Of a DNA stretch of 64,000 bases, positions 52,235-62,428 are shown one piece after another (the first letter of the stretch is position 1; every line of letters begins with the position of its first letter). Where the stretch lies: NCBI GenBank assembly GCA_004322215.1, contig SCSM01000040.1, forward strand, positions 1 to 64,000, in the 5' to 3' direction. The translations under genes and the position numbers were made by a program. The notes beneath the pieces are model-generated. The model was not told where the DNA came from. It saw nothing but the letters and a program-made list of their open reading frames with translations, and ran no database searches. The DNA comes from Bacteroidota bacterium (lineage in GTDB: Bacteria > Bacteroidota > Ignavibacteria > Kapaibacteriales > UBA2268).

Positions 52235-53464
52235 TCAATACCTCTTTCCTGCCATTGTCATATTTGAAGTTACCGGCAATTCCTGTCCTCTCAAAAGCAA
52301 GTTCCAATACATCCAGCGGAACATAACCTTGCCGTAATGATTCATCTTCGTTTCCTGTAAAAGAGAAAATGGTCCAATTCCCGGCAATGGATATTTTCCT
52401 GGTAAAGGTTCCACATCGAAGTTGAAATCAATCAATAATCCTTTACCGAATCCTGATTCGATAAAGCAATTTGCGTGACCGTCGAACTTTGCCCTCATCG
52501 GTCTTTCTTCTACTGCATTAAGGAAATTATCATACAGAATTTCTGCTTCGAAATGAGCCACTGAGCCGGCTTTCGAACTTGTCAAATCAGTCGTGTCACC
52601 AATTACAAAAATGTTCGGAAAATTTTTTGAACGTAATGTGTCCTTATCTGTAGCAACATAGTTGAATTCATTCCCCATTCCACTTCTCTCGATTGCCGAA
52701 TCACCTTTATTGGTTGGAATTGTTACGAGCACATCGTAAGGAATTTCCTGCTCATCCCAGGATACGATAACCTTCTTTTCGTTATCAACTCTTGCAATTC
52801 CAAATTCTGTAGTCAACCGTATGTTCTTCTTTTCAAGAATATCACCCAAAATCCCGGATGCAATCGGCTTTGTGAAAGCACCTGGCAAAGGTGTAACAAA
52901 ATGTATGTCAACCTTATCCCTTATTCCCATGTTTGTAAAGTAAGCATCTGCAAGAAACAAAAACTCGAGTGGAGCTACCGGGCATTTAATAGGCATTTCA
53001 ACAATATTAAGTACCAGCTTTCCGCCTTCCCATGATTTGAAGAAATTCTGTAATGCACATGCCCCTTCGAGTGTATAAAAATCGAATTTGTCTTTGTGCC
53101 AGTTCCCGTCTATCAATCCTTCGGTTTCTTCGGGATGTATGTGTGTGCCTGTTGCGATTATCAAATAATCATAGCTGAGAATTTGATTGTTTTTCAGAAG
53201 AACTCTATTATTCCCGGCGTCGATTTTATCAATTTCTGCAATTACTACTTCAACACCTCTCGGATAAAAATCCCGTTTTGGTTTCATCACATCCTTAGAT
53301 GTATATATACCGAACGGAATAAAAAGAAATCCCGGCTGATAATAATGTGTCTCGCTTTTATCAACAATTGTGATATGCCATTTGCTTTGGTCAAGGGCTT
53401 CGTGCAGTTTATTGGCAATGATTGTGCCTGCTGTCCCGCCACCTAATATTAACAACTTTTTCAA
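52235..53464 (-). CDS. Sulfide:quinone oxidoreductase-like flavoprotein
   Basis: A 409-residue FAD-dependent oxidoreductase. It has the N-terminal ILGGGTAGTIIANKL dinucleotide motif, LIIATGTHI, the second FAD motif NIFVIGDTTDL, and the SQR-typical PIKCPVAPLEF. Three cysteines, Cys136, Cys161 and Cys333, are placed like those of the SQR active site. It probably oxidises sulfide to a persulfide or polysulfide and reduces menaquinone. The C-terminal region (FRWMYWNLLLRG) has an amphipathic helix for membrane docking. It is the first gene of the SQR-DUF1641-TusE-DsrE2 minus-strand set. Confidence 0.88.
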   Translation of the reverse strand: MKKLLILGGGTAGTIIANKLHEALDQSKWHITIVDKSETHYYQPGFLFIPFGIYTSKDVMKPKRDFYPRGVEVVIAEIDKIDAGNNRVLLKNNQILSYDYLIIATGTHIHPEETEGLIDGNWHKDKFDFYTLEGACALQNFFKSWEGGKLVLNIVEMPIKCPVAPLEFLFLADAYFTNMGIRDKVDIHFVTPLPGAFTKPIASGILGDILEKKNIRLTTEFGIARVDNEKKVIVSWDEQEIPYDVLVTIPTNKGDSAIERSGMGNEFNYVATDKDTLRSKNFPNIFVIGDTTDLTSSKAGSVAHFEAEILYDNFLNAVEERPMRAKFDGHANCFIESGFGKGLLIDFNFDVEPLPGKYPLPGIGPFSLLQETKMNHYGKVMFRWMYWNLLLRGQELPVTSNMTMAGKRY

Positions 53465-53961
53465 TTTAACCTCAATACAATAAAACTATATTTTTAAATA
53501 TCAAATAATCTACTATTCAAAATTATAGGTTTATTGACAAAAAAGCAAGAAAAATATTTTACTAAATCCTTGATTTTTAATAGTTTAGGAGAATATAAAT
53601 TATAATTTAATAATAACTAAAATTATAACTTAATGATAATATTATATCTTAATGGGTTTTAATTTTGAAAAAAATTTTTATTTATTTGAAAATATTTTTT
53701 ATAATATTTAGTTATAACCGCCAAATATCATAATAATTTGCTAATATAATGGAAAATTATTATAATTTCTTTCAATTAGTTATATTACTTCGGCTTATAA
53801 TATTATACAATGGCTAATATGAACATTGATTTGAGGTTTATTTTAATCAGCCCAAAGATTCCTATTTATATATAGAATAAGTTACTTAATTAATATACAC
53901 TCAAAATAATCATTATGGTATAGCTTTTGTCATATACATCACAAACTAAATAAAAAGGTAT
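53465..53961. other. AT-rich intergenic region
   Basis: A 497-bp gap between the divergent SQR-like and flhB genes. It is almost entirely A and T. No ORF, hairpin with GC stem, or recognisable regulator site is visible. It should contain both promoters. Confidence 0.5.
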
Positions 53962-55044
53962 ATGGCAGAGAACAAAGAAGGCCAGGAAAAAACCGAACCG
54001 GCGAGTGCGAAGCGACTGAACGAAGCACGAGCCAGGGGACAAGTTTCAAAAAGCATGGATGTTACCACAGCAGCAATGATGCTGTTTGGGGGGCTTATTA
54101 TATTTTTATTCGGCAGGGAATTGATTTCATCCTTGCAAGATTTCATGCGATTTATATTCCACAATTCCTCTAACATTACTATAACCGACAATAATTTCGG
54201 AACAATGTTCCAGCAACTTTTACTCTTTCTCGCAAAAATACTTCTCCCGATTCTCGGATTTGTGATGTTGATTGCAATTGTCGCCGAGGTTTCCCAGGTT
54301 GGATTCATGTTCGCTACAAAAAAATTTACGGAAGGACTGCATTTCAAGCAAATCTTCAATCCTTTCGGCGGACTGAAAAAAATATTCATGTCGGGTAGAG
54401 CAGGATTCGAGCTTGTAAAAAGCTTTGCAAAATTACTTTTGTTCTCTCTCATTGTTTACCATGTGCTTTCGAACAGGGCAGAGGAAACAATAGGACTAAT
54501 GGAAAGACCAATCGGAGATATTGGTGCATTCATTGGGGAAGTATGCCTCGAATTGCTAATCAAGATTTCAATCGTTTTCATACTCATTGCAGTAGCCGAT
54601 TTCTTTTACCAGAAATATCGTTTTAAAGAAGATATGAAGATGACCAAACAAGAGACCAAAGAGGAAACCAAGCAAACTGAGGGCGACCCGAAAATCAAGC
54701 AGAGAATAAGGTCAATTCTTAGGTCAAGACTGAGAAAACTCATGTTGAAGAAAGTTAGAACTGCTGAGGTAGTCATCACAAATCCTACGCATTTTGCAGT
54801 TGCACTCAGTTACAAAACCGAAAATATGTCCGCCCCCATCCTCGTTGCAAAAGGCGTTGACTTCCTCGCACTTCAAATCCGCGATATTGCTGAAAAGTCC
54901 GGTGTCCCCATTGTCGAAGACCCACCGCTTGCCCGGGTGATTTACTACAAAGTGGATGTCGAGCAGGAAATCCCCGAAAACCTTTTCAAAGCCGTTGCGC
55001 AGGTACTTGCCTATGTCTATCATCTGAAACGCAGGTCTGGATAA
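53962..55044 (+). CDS. flhB: Flagellar type III secretion protein FlhB
   Basis: A 360-residue FlhB. It opens with the conserved 'EKTEPASAKRLNEARARGQV' motif, four transmembrane helices follow (to about residue 215), then the cytoplasmic domain with the autocleavage site NPTH at residues 274-277 (ITNPTHFAVAL). It selects substrates for flagellar export, switching from rod/hook to filament proteins. No other flagellar gene is in the window, so it is not in a local operon. The C-terminus is of normal length for flagellar FlhB. Confidence 0.95.
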   Translation: MAENKEGQEKTEPASAKRLNEARARGQVSKSMDVTTAAMMLFGGLIIFLFGRELISSLQDFMRFIFHNSSNITITDNNFGTMFQQLLLFLAKILLPILGFVMLIAIVAEVSQVGFMFATKKFTEGLHFKQIFNPFGGLKKIFMSGRAGFELVKSFAKLLLFSLIVYHVLSNRAEETIGLMERPIGDIGAFIGEVCLELLIKISIVFILIAVADFFYQKYRFKEDMKMTKQETKEETKQTEGDPKIKQRIRSILRSRLRKLMLKKVRTAEVVITNPTHFAVALSYKTENMSAPILVAKGVDFLALQIRDIAEKSGVPIVEDPPLARVIYYKVDVEQEIPENLFKAVAQVLAYVYHLKRRSG

Positions 55045-55291
55045 TAATTATTATTAATTTACATTTTCAAGTCTAATAAATTTCTACTTGTTTTTCAAAA
55101 TAATAATACATAAGTTAATGATGTTAATTACTTAATATACAATAGTATATAAATTTCAAAATTCAAAACGAAGTGAATTTTATTTGCCCATTTATATATG
55201 AAAAAATATTGAGCAAATAATAGAATAAACTGTCTTTGTAATTAAATAATTTAAGAAAATTTGCATCTAAAATTTATAAAAGGTATGCACG

Positions 55292-55780
55292 ATGAAGAAG
55301 CTAAAATTATTACTTGTTACAACCATATATTTTTGTTTTAACCTGATTTTACTGCATTCTCAAAACACAATTCCAACCACCGGTAAAAATGTTATATGTA
55401 GTACAGGTTCTGTAAGCTACTCGGTTGGACAAATTGTTTACAACATCAATACTGGATTCAACGGTTCAATTGTGCAAGGCGTTCAGCAACCATTCGAAAT
55501 TTCAGTGATAGGAGTGATTGATGAATTTGATTGTATTACTTTAAATAGTTCTGCATATCCTAATCCTGTATCTGATAACCTTAAAATAATAATCGAAGGT
55601 TTTTCCTATTTTAAATATTCAGCAATATTATATAATTCAATCGGAAAAAAAATAAAAGAAATACAAATTGTTAGCGATGAAACACTAATTGAAATGAGGA
55701 ATTTTGCTTCAGGGACTTATTATTTAAATGTGATGAATCAGCAATCGGCTTTTAAGGTTTTTAAAATTATTAAGGATTAA
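55292..55780 (+). CDS. Small secreted protein with T9SS sorting domain
   Basis: A 162-residue protein. A signal peptide (ending LLHSQ) is followed by a ~55-residue region that resembles the 'SxGxxSYSVGQIVY...GVQQPFEI' module seen in many Bacteroidota sorting proteins. The last ~75 residues are a Por sorting domain (SSAYPNPVSDNLKII, then YNSIGKKI and LNVMN). It is thus probably a small cell-surface or secreted structural protein. It comes before a tail-fibre-like protein on the same strand. Confidence 0.8.
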   Translation: MKKLKLLLVTTIYFCFNLILLHSQNTIPTTGKNVICSTGSVSYSVGQIVYNINTGFNGSIVQGVQQPFEISVIGVIDEFDCITLNSSAYPNPVSDNLKIIIEGFSYFKYSAILYNSIGKKIKEIQIVSDETLIEMRNFASGTYYLNVMNQQSAFKVFKIIKD

Positions 55781-55946
55781 TATACAAATTATTTAAAATT
55801 ATAATTTCTGTTTTGATTGTATAATATTCAGATTAATATTAATCAATCATAACATATATTCCAGGTTTATTAATAGAGAAAATCTGCAAAAATTAGTTTC
55901 TGTTTGATTAGAGAAAATAATTTTTTTCAAATATATCGGGGATAAA

Positions 55947-58070
55947 ATGGAAACAAAATTCAAATTAATCGTAATTATTTTTATTCTGCTGACACATTTA
56001 ATATTAACTTTTTCAATTTTTTCACAGGCACCGCAGAAAATGAGCTACCAGGCAGTGATTCGTAATTCGAACGACCAGTTAATTAGAAATACTCAGGTTG
56101 GTATGCGTATAAGTATCCTGAAAGGAACTGCGGGGGGAACAGTAGTTTTCACCGAAACGCAAACCCCAACTACTAATGCAAATGGTTTGATTAGCATTGA
56201 AATCGGTGGTGGTACCGGCTTTTCTTCTATTGATTGGGCAGTTGATCTATATTTTATAAAAATTGAAACAGACCCAACCGGAGGAACCGATTACACTATA
56301 TCCGGAACAAGTCAATTGCTCAGTGTTCCGTATGCATTTCATTCTAAAACAGCAGAAAGTTTAACCGGAAGTACAAATGAAACTGACCCGGTCTTTACGG
56401 CATCACCTGCAAATGGAATTACAAATTCTAATATTAATAACTGGAATACCGTTTATACTTGGGGTGACCATTCTACAGCAGGTTATTTAACCAATGAAAT
56501 TGACGGCTCAGTAACAAATGAAATCGAATTACCTTCACAAACTGGTAATGACGGCAAATTTTTAACGACTGACGGAACAAATGCGTTATGGATAACATCT
56601 TCCACCGATGAGACTGACCCTATTTTTACTGCATCACCTGCATACGGTATTAGCAATTCAAACATTAACAACTGGAATTCAGCGTTTGGCTGGGGTGACC
56701 ATTCAACCGCAGGGTATTTGACGTCTGAGGTTGACGGCTCTGTTTTAAATGAAATTGAACTACCGGTTCAGACAGGAAATTCTGGAAAGTTTTTGAAAAC
56801 AGATGGAACTACTGCTTCCTGGTCTGATTTAAGTGCTCCGGGTTGGAGTTTAACTGGAAATAGCGGAACTAATCCTACTTCAAATTTTATTGGAACAACT
56901 GACGGACAAGCTTTTGTCATTAGAACAAACAATGTTATCCGCACACGGATAACTACTAAAAGCCAGATAGAGGTTTTAAATTCAGGCAACTCGGTTTTTA
57001 TTGGGGAAGGTGCAGGAAATAACGATGACCTGTCAAGTAATGCCAATGTGTTCATCGGCTATCATGCAGGATTAAACAACACTACTGGAAGTTCATGTAT
57101 CGGTATCGGTAATAATGCATTGAACTCAAATACAACCGGTGGTTCGAATGTTGCAGTTGGCAGTGCAGCTTTATCAAGCAATACAAGCGGTTTAATGAAC
57201 ACTGCAGTCGGTGGTGGGGCTCTTAACTTTAATACTACAGGAGGAACTAATACTGCCGTCGGTTATCAATCATTAAAACAAAACTCAATTGGAGGCAGCA
57301 ATACAGCAATAGGACTTTATTCATTGTACCATAATTCTGATGGTGATGACAATACTGCAACAGGTGGTTATTCGCTTTATGAAAATACTACCGGTGAATT
57401 CAACTCCGCTTCAGGTTATATGACTCTGAGAAGCAACACTACAGGAAATAATAATACTGCTATGGGTTATTCTGCATTATACAACAATATAACAGGTTCA
57501 AACAATACCGCTTTCGGTAAAGATGCCGCTCAGAGTAGTTCAATTTATTCTAATATATCTGCTTTCGGTTATGCTGCAATACCAACAGCAAGCAATAGGG
57601 TCCGAATCGGTAACTCGAGTGTAACTCAGATTGGCGGGCAAGTTGACTGGAGCACTCTCTCCGATGCTCGTATCAAAAATAATATCAGGGAAGATGTTAT
57701 AGGTCTTGAATTTGTTATGAAATTGCGTCCGGTTACTTATACATTTGATAAAGATAATGCCGATGCTTTAATTGGAATAACAGACGATAGCGATTATCCC
57801 GAAAAATATGATATTGAGAGTATAAGATTTAGCGGCTTCCTTGCTCAGGAAGTTGAGCTTGCAGCAATTAATTCCGGATATAATTTCAGTGGAGTAACAA
57901 AACCAGAAAACGACCAGGATTTATATAGTCTTCGTTATGCGGAATTTGTGGTACCATTGGTGAAAGCAATGCAGGAACAGCAGACGCTTATTCTGCAGTT
58001 AAATCAAAAAATTGAGTTGCTTGAAAATAAATTGAATGAGCTGAAAGCTGATAATTCTGAGATTAAATAA
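55947..58070 (+). CDS. Surface fibre protein with YadA-like head repeats and S74 endosialidase-chaperone domain
   Basis: A 707-residue secreted protein. The N-terminal ~130 residues include a signal and a MSYQAVIRNSNDQLI domain common in Bacteroidota. Two ~75-residue repeats follow ('TDPVFTASPANGI...NNWN...WGDHSTAGYLT'). About ten ~24-residue repeats of the type 'NTAVGYQSL' resemble YadA/hemagglutinin head repeats. The C-terminus is an S74 intramolecular chaperone (LSDARIKNNI, AQEVE, RYAEFVVPLVKAMQEQ) with a coiled coil. The chaperone normally trimerises a fibre and then cleaves itself off at the Ser-Asp site. No phage genes are near, so this is probably a trimeric adhesin of the cell. Confidence 0.88.
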   Translation: METKFKLIVIIFILLTHLILTFSIFSQAPQKMSYQAVIRNSNDQLIRNTQVGMRISILKGTAGGTVVFTETQTPTTNANGLISIEIGGGTGFSSIDWAVDLYFIKIETDPTGGTDYTISGTSQLLSVPYAFHSKTAESLTGSTNETDPVFTASPANGITNSNINNWNTVYTWGDHSTAGYLTNEIDGSVTNEIELPSQTGNDGKFLTTDGTNALWITSSTDETDPIFTASPAYGISNSNINNWNSAFGWGDHSTAGYLTSEVDGSVLNEIELPVQTGNSGKFLKTDGTTASWSDLSAPGWSLTGNSGTNPTSNFIGTTDGQAFVIRTNNVIRTRITTKSQIEVLNSGNSVFIGEGAGNNDDLSSNANVFIGYHAGLNNTTGSSCIGIGNNALNSNTTGGSNVAVGSAALSSNTSGLMNTAVGGGALNFNTTGGTNTAVGYQSLKQNSIGGSNTAIGLYSLYHNSDGDDNTATGGYSLYENTTGEFNSASGYMTLRSNTTGNNNTAMGYSALYNNITGSNNTAFGKDAAQSSSIYSNISAFGYAAIPTASNRVRIGNSSVTQIGGQVDWSTLSDARIKNNIREDVIGLEFVMKLRPVTYTFDKDNADALIGITDDSDYPEKYDIESIRFSGFLAQEVELAAINSGYNFSGVTKPENDQDLYSLRYAEFVVPLVKAMQEQQTLILQLNQKIELLENKLNELKADNSEIK

Positions 58071-58183
58071 TACCGGAATATACCGGGAATAAATTTGAAA
58101 TAGTACTCAAATCAAACAGTTAATTTAATTTTTACAATTAACGGTCTTATTTGATTTTGTTGTGATTATGAAATAAAACATAA

Positions 58184-59464
58184 TCATACTTTCTTCACCT
58201 TTAGCATTAAGGATTCGACACAGGTAACAACTATTTCATCACCCTTTCCGATCGGCTCGTCTGATGCGGCTTTCCAGATTTCTCCTAAAACACGGACACT
58301 TCCCTTTGAAGATGAATTGATTTCTCCTAAAGCAATTCCCTTCTGTCCGATTATTGCTTCGTTTCCCAAGAATTTCCTGCGTTTCTGTGCCTTCAGTCCC
58401 AAGGCAACAATGAAAATAAAAAACAATGCAGTTAAAACCGTACCCGTAATTATGGCACTCATAGATATTCTCAGAAATTCAAAAGGTGAATCAATTAACA
58501 TTAATGAGCCGAGCAGAAATGAAATAACACCTCCAATTGTTAGTATTCCATAGCTCGTAACTTTTATTTCAATCAAAAACAAGATAATAGCAAGTACAAT
58601 TAGTGAAACTCCTGCATAATTAATCGGCAGGAACTGGAGCGAATATCCAGCAAGAATCAAACTTATTCCTCCTGCAACGCCGGGAAGAATCGAACCGGGA
58701 TTGTACAACTCGAAAAATATTCCATATATGCCTATCAACATCAGTATGTATGCTATGTTAGGATTTGTCAATATCGAAAAAAATTCCTCTTTCCAGTTCA
58801 TCTCCTGCTCCTCGACTACAGCAGAAGCTGTTTTCATAGTTATAGTTCCGGATGAGGTTTGAGCAATTGCACCGTCAACAGCACGAAGTAGAGAATCAAT
58901 ATTAGGACAAACATAATCAATCACACCTTCTTTAAGTGCCTCATTTTCTGATGATGAGATACTTTCCCTTACAGAACGCTCAGCCCACTCGACATTGCGA
59001 TGCCGCTTTTGAGCAATAGAACGGATGAAAGCAGATGCATCGTTTGTGATTTTGTCATTCATAACACTTGTTGTATCAGCACCTCCACCGACATCAACCG
59101 GATGAGCCGCACCGATATTTGTTGCTGGTGCCATAATTGCAAAATTTGCAGAAAGCGTGATGAATACACCGGCTGAACCCGCTCTGGCTCCACCGGGAGC
59201 GACATAAACAATCACCGGCACTTTCGATTTTAAAATATAACTCACTATTTCTCTCGTTGCATCCAGCAATCCTCCAGGTGTATTGAGCTGAATAATCAGT
59301 GCTTCTGCATTTCTTTTTTCTGCTTCTTCAATTGATGATTTAATGTAAGATGATGTAGCCGGTCCAATTCCACTCTCAACTTTGATTAACAGTACAACAG
59401 ACTTAGCCATCAATTCAGATGATATGGCAAGTAAAATCAATATATAAATAAACAAGCGTTTCAT
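58184..59464 (-). CDS. NfeD-family membrane serine protease (ClpP class)
   Basis: A 426-residue protein. A signal sequence precedes a ClpP-like serine protease domain (NTPGGLLDATREI; Ser97 in GARAGSAGVF; AAHPVDVG). About four transmembrane helices lie between residues 230 and 370. A C-terminal OB-fold NfeD domain closes the protein (GQKGIALGEI, SVRVLGEIWKA). Long-form NfeD proteins cut stomatin-like partners in the membrane. No stomatin/prohibitin gene is adjacent here. The length is normal for the family. Confidence 0.93.
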   Translation of the reverse strand: MKRLFIYILILLAISSELMAKSVVLLIKVESGIGPATSSYIKSSIEEAEKRNAEALIIQLNTPGGLLDATREIVSYILKSKVPVIVYVAPGGARAGSAGVFITLSANFAIMAPATNIGAAHPVDVGGGADTTSVMNDKITNDASAFIRSIAQKRHRNVEWAERSVRESISSSENEALKEGVIDYVCPNIDSLLRAVDGAIAQTSSGTITMKTASAVVEEQEMNWKEEFFSILTNPNIAYILMLIGIYGIFFELYNPGSILPGVAGGISLILAGYSLQFLPINYAGVSLIVLAIILFLIEIKVTSYGILTIGGVISFLLGSLMLIDSPFEFLRISMSAIITGTVLTALFFIFIVALGLKAQKRRKFLGNEAIIGQKGIALGEINSSSKGSVRVLGEIWKAASDEPIGKGDEIVVTCVESLMLKVKKV

Positions 59465-59694
59465 TTTGCTTAGCTCTAATATTTAAATTGAACTGCTTCG
59501 TTTCCAAATTACAAAATTTGATTGTTATTTATTAGAAAATAATAGATATGGGTTAAAATTTACAATAAGCTGCAACACAACCTCATAAATATTCTTATGA
59601 GTTCATATCAAATAATAACTTGCTTTTTTCAATTATTTTTGCTTATTTAGTCGAATATATTTAGATGTAACTAATTAATTAATTAGGGGTAACT

Positions 59695-62370
59695 ATGAGA
59701 AAAACACTAACTTTGTTGCTTCTGTTTGCCGGCTTTTCAGTAGCCGCAGAATATCAGCATCTGTATGCCGAGCCATACGATTCGAAAATACGCGAAAACG
59801 ATAACGATTTCAAGCAAAAAAGAGAACAATGGATTGAAGATATGCACAGAACCGAGCCGGGATTGAACTGGCGAATAATTGAAAACGAAAACCGTTTGTC
59901 GAAATATGAACTTATACAAACAATGATTAATGACAGAATTAAAAAAGGTTTGGATAAGACATTAGTAACTAATGTTACAATCGGCAACGGCGGATTCCAG
60001 GGTTTCTGGACTGAAAAAGGCAGTTTCAATCTCGCCGGAAGAATTCACACTGCATATATACCTCCCAATTCTTCCACAGTATATGCCGCATCTGCCGGTG
60101 GAAATGTTTGGAGAGGTAATCTTGACGGCACAAACTGGACTTGCCTGAACAATAGCTTAAAATTCAACGACATCAGGTTCATCACAACCGTTCAGGAATT
60201 AAAAAAGTTTTTTACAAGAGTTATCGTTGCAAGTTACAATCCTCCGAATGTTTATTATACTAATAATAATGGACAGACCTGGTCAACTGCAGCCGGACTC
60301 GATTCACTATCCTACGGCAGCTGGATAATCAGGGCAATTGCTAAAAACACAACAAATGAGATCATCCTACTGTGCGGTGAACAATCTTATCCGAATGATT
60401 TTGTTTCAATTTATCATTCCACAAACGACGGTACATCTTTTTCAAAAGTTTTAACCATTAATGCCGACCCGAGATTCTGTGATATCTGGACTCCGCGTTA
60501 TGACAATGAAGATGTCTATATCATTTATGAAGATAATATTTCAAAGCTCGTTAACAATCAATTGCAATTAGTTCATAAAATCAATGGCAAGTTCAAGCCA
60601 ATTCTTAATTTCGATAAATTAGACCATGGATTTCTCCAGGGGACTTACGTCAATAACCGGGCATATCTTTCCCTGCTTTACAAGGACAACACAAAAGATT
60701 CTTCTTACCTGTACAATTATAGTGAATCTTCCGGATTCCAATATAAAGGATATGTACCTACAAGAACTTTTGACCGAAACAGCTTTTGTGTTTCTGCCAC
60801 TGATACCAATTACATTTATGTCGGAAACACCGAGGTATTCAAAACCAAAAACAGGGGAACTTCATGGTCGAAACAGAACAACTGGTACGATTATTATAAT
60901 AATCCGAACTCAAAGCTCCATGCGGATATTCCGGGGATTTTATGTTTCAGACACGGAAGCGACGATATTACATTAATCGGAACCGACGGCGGCTTATATA
61001 AGTCAGAAAATAAATTGGGTTCGGTTAGTAATATTTCAGAATCAGGTATAAACGTCAGCCAGTATTACAGCACCAAATCGTATGAAGGAACCCCGGGAAT
61101 GGTGTTTGCAGGCAGCCAGGACCAGGGATTCCAGATTTGCAGGAACGATAGTAATGCAGTCCTTGGATTCGTCCAGGATAACAGTGGCGATTTCGGTCAT
61201 CTCATTTCCGGGAATGATTGCTACGACGTTTGGGGTGATTACCCGGGTTTTGTGATATTGTACGACAAAGCAAATCAATCCGGCACAAAAAAATATACGA
61301 AGAATTTTAACCATTTCGTACAAAACACACTGTGGATGCCGCCAATCGAAGAAGACCCGGCTTCCTCCAACCGTGCATATTTATTAGGTGGGCAACCTGT
61401 AAATGAACAAATAAAAAGTTCATATTTATGGCGTCTTTATCTTGCAAATGACTCAATCAATGCCGAGAAACTACCTTTCAATTTTGTTACTCATAACGAT
61501 GGAGACAATTTATCTGCATTCGCCGGAAAAATCGTTTATACTTTTCCTAAGAAAGGACAATACAATTATTACTATGCGCTTACTAAAAATGGCAGGTTTT
61601 TCTATTCGACCGACAAAGGAATCAATTGGACTGAAAATACAAGCTTCCACGGACCTTACTCACACTACTTTTATGGAAGTTCAATCGTGATTTCCGGAAC
61701 AAATGCAGAAAAACTTTATGTAGCCGGCAGCGGTTATTCGAATCCTGGTGTATTCGTTTCGACTGACCACGGGCAATCATTCACTCCCCTCGACAGCGGA
61801 TTGCCACGAACTCTCGTATTCAAAATTGCCGGCACACCCGATGACAAGTTCCTTTTCGCAGCGACAGAGGCGGGACCATATATTTACATTGCACAGGAAA
61901 ACCGCTGGTATTCGATGAGCAGTCCCGATTCACCGGACCAGACTTTCTGGTCTGTCGAATATTTACCGAATGCGAAGAAAGTAAGATTCAGCACTTATGG
62001 CAGAGGCATCTGGGATTTCAAAATCGTAAACTTCGGCAAATTTACCGATGTCAGCGATAAGCAAAATAATGATATACCGAAAATCGAACTTAGTTGCTAT
62101 CCGAATCCATTCAGTGAAAAAGTATCTATTGACGTAAACTGTACAAAACTTTCGCATTATAACATTCGCATTTACGATTTACCCGGACACCTTGTGAAAG
62201 AATTATATTCCGGCATTTTGAATGAAGGTACAAAAAATTTTGAATGGGACAGCAGGGCATCGGACGGTATCGGACTTCCTTCCGGCACTTATATACTAAC
62301 AGTTTCATCCGAAGGTTACACGAATTATGCGAAATTAATTTTCGATTCGTTTCTTGGCATTGGGGAATGA
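59695..62370 (+). CDS. Large secreted beta-propeller protein with T9SS/FlgD-like C-terminus
   Basis: An 891-residue protein with a signal peptide (ending SVAAEYQ). It has two blocks of sialidase/VPS10-like propeller repeats ('YTNNNGQTWSTAAGL', 'YKSENKLG', 'VFVSTDHGQSFTPL'). Such glycosyl hydrolase-74-like folds are common in Bacteroidota surface proteins. The last ~90 residues (LSCYPNPFSEKVSIDV, YDLPGHLVKELYSG, FEWDSRASDGIGLPSGTYI) form a FlgD-Ig/T9SS sorting domain. A role in adhesion or glycan binding is inferred; catalytic acids cannot be assigned. GGGG lies just upstream of the ATG. Confidence 0.88.
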   Translation: MRKTLTLLLLFAGFSVAAEYQHLYAEPYDSKIRENDNDFKQKREQWIEDMHRTEPGLNWRIIENENRLSKYELIQTMINDRIKKGLDKTLVTNVTIGNGGFQGFWTEKGSFNLAGRIHTAYIPPNSSTVYAASAGGNVWRGNLDGTNWTCLNNSLKFNDIRFITTVQELKKFFTRVIVASYNPPNVYYTNNNGQTWSTAAGLDSLSYGSWIIRAIAKNTTNEIILLCGEQSYPNDFVSIYHSTNDGTSFSKVLTINADPRFCDIWTPRYDNEDVYIIYEDNISKLVNNQLQLVHKINGKFKPILNFDKLDHGFLQGTYVNNRAYLSLLYKDNTKDSSYLYNYSESSGFQYKGYVPTRTFDRNSFCVSATDTNYIYVGNTEVFKTKNRGTSWSKQNNWYDYYNNPNSKLHADIPGILCFRHGSDDITLIGTDGGLYKSENKLGSVSNISESGINVSQYYSTKSYEGTPGMVFAGSQDQGFQICRNDSNAVLGFVQDNSGDFGHLISGNDCYDVWGDYPGFVILYDKANQSGTKKYTKNFNHFVQNTLWMPPIEEDPASSNRAYLLGGQPVNEQIKSSYLWRLYLANDSINAEKLPFNFVTHNDGDNLSAFAGKIVYTFPKKGQYNYYYALTKNGRFFYSTDKGINWTENTSFHGPYSHYFYGSSIVISGTNAEKLYVAGSGYSNPGVFVSTDHGQSFTPLDSGLPRTLVFKIAGTPDDKFLFAATEAGPYIYIAQENRWYSMSSPDSPDQTFWSVEYLPNAKKVRFSTYGRGIWDFKIVNFGKFTDVSDKQNNDIPKIELSCYPNPFSEKVSIDVNCTKLSHYNIRIYDLPGHLVKELYSGILNEGTKNFEWDSRASDGIGLPSGTYILTVSSEGYTNYAKLIFDSFLGIGE

Positions 62371-62428
62371 ATAATGAATAGTAAAAATCGAATTATCATT
62401 AAAAGTATAAATAATAATAGGAGTTTAA

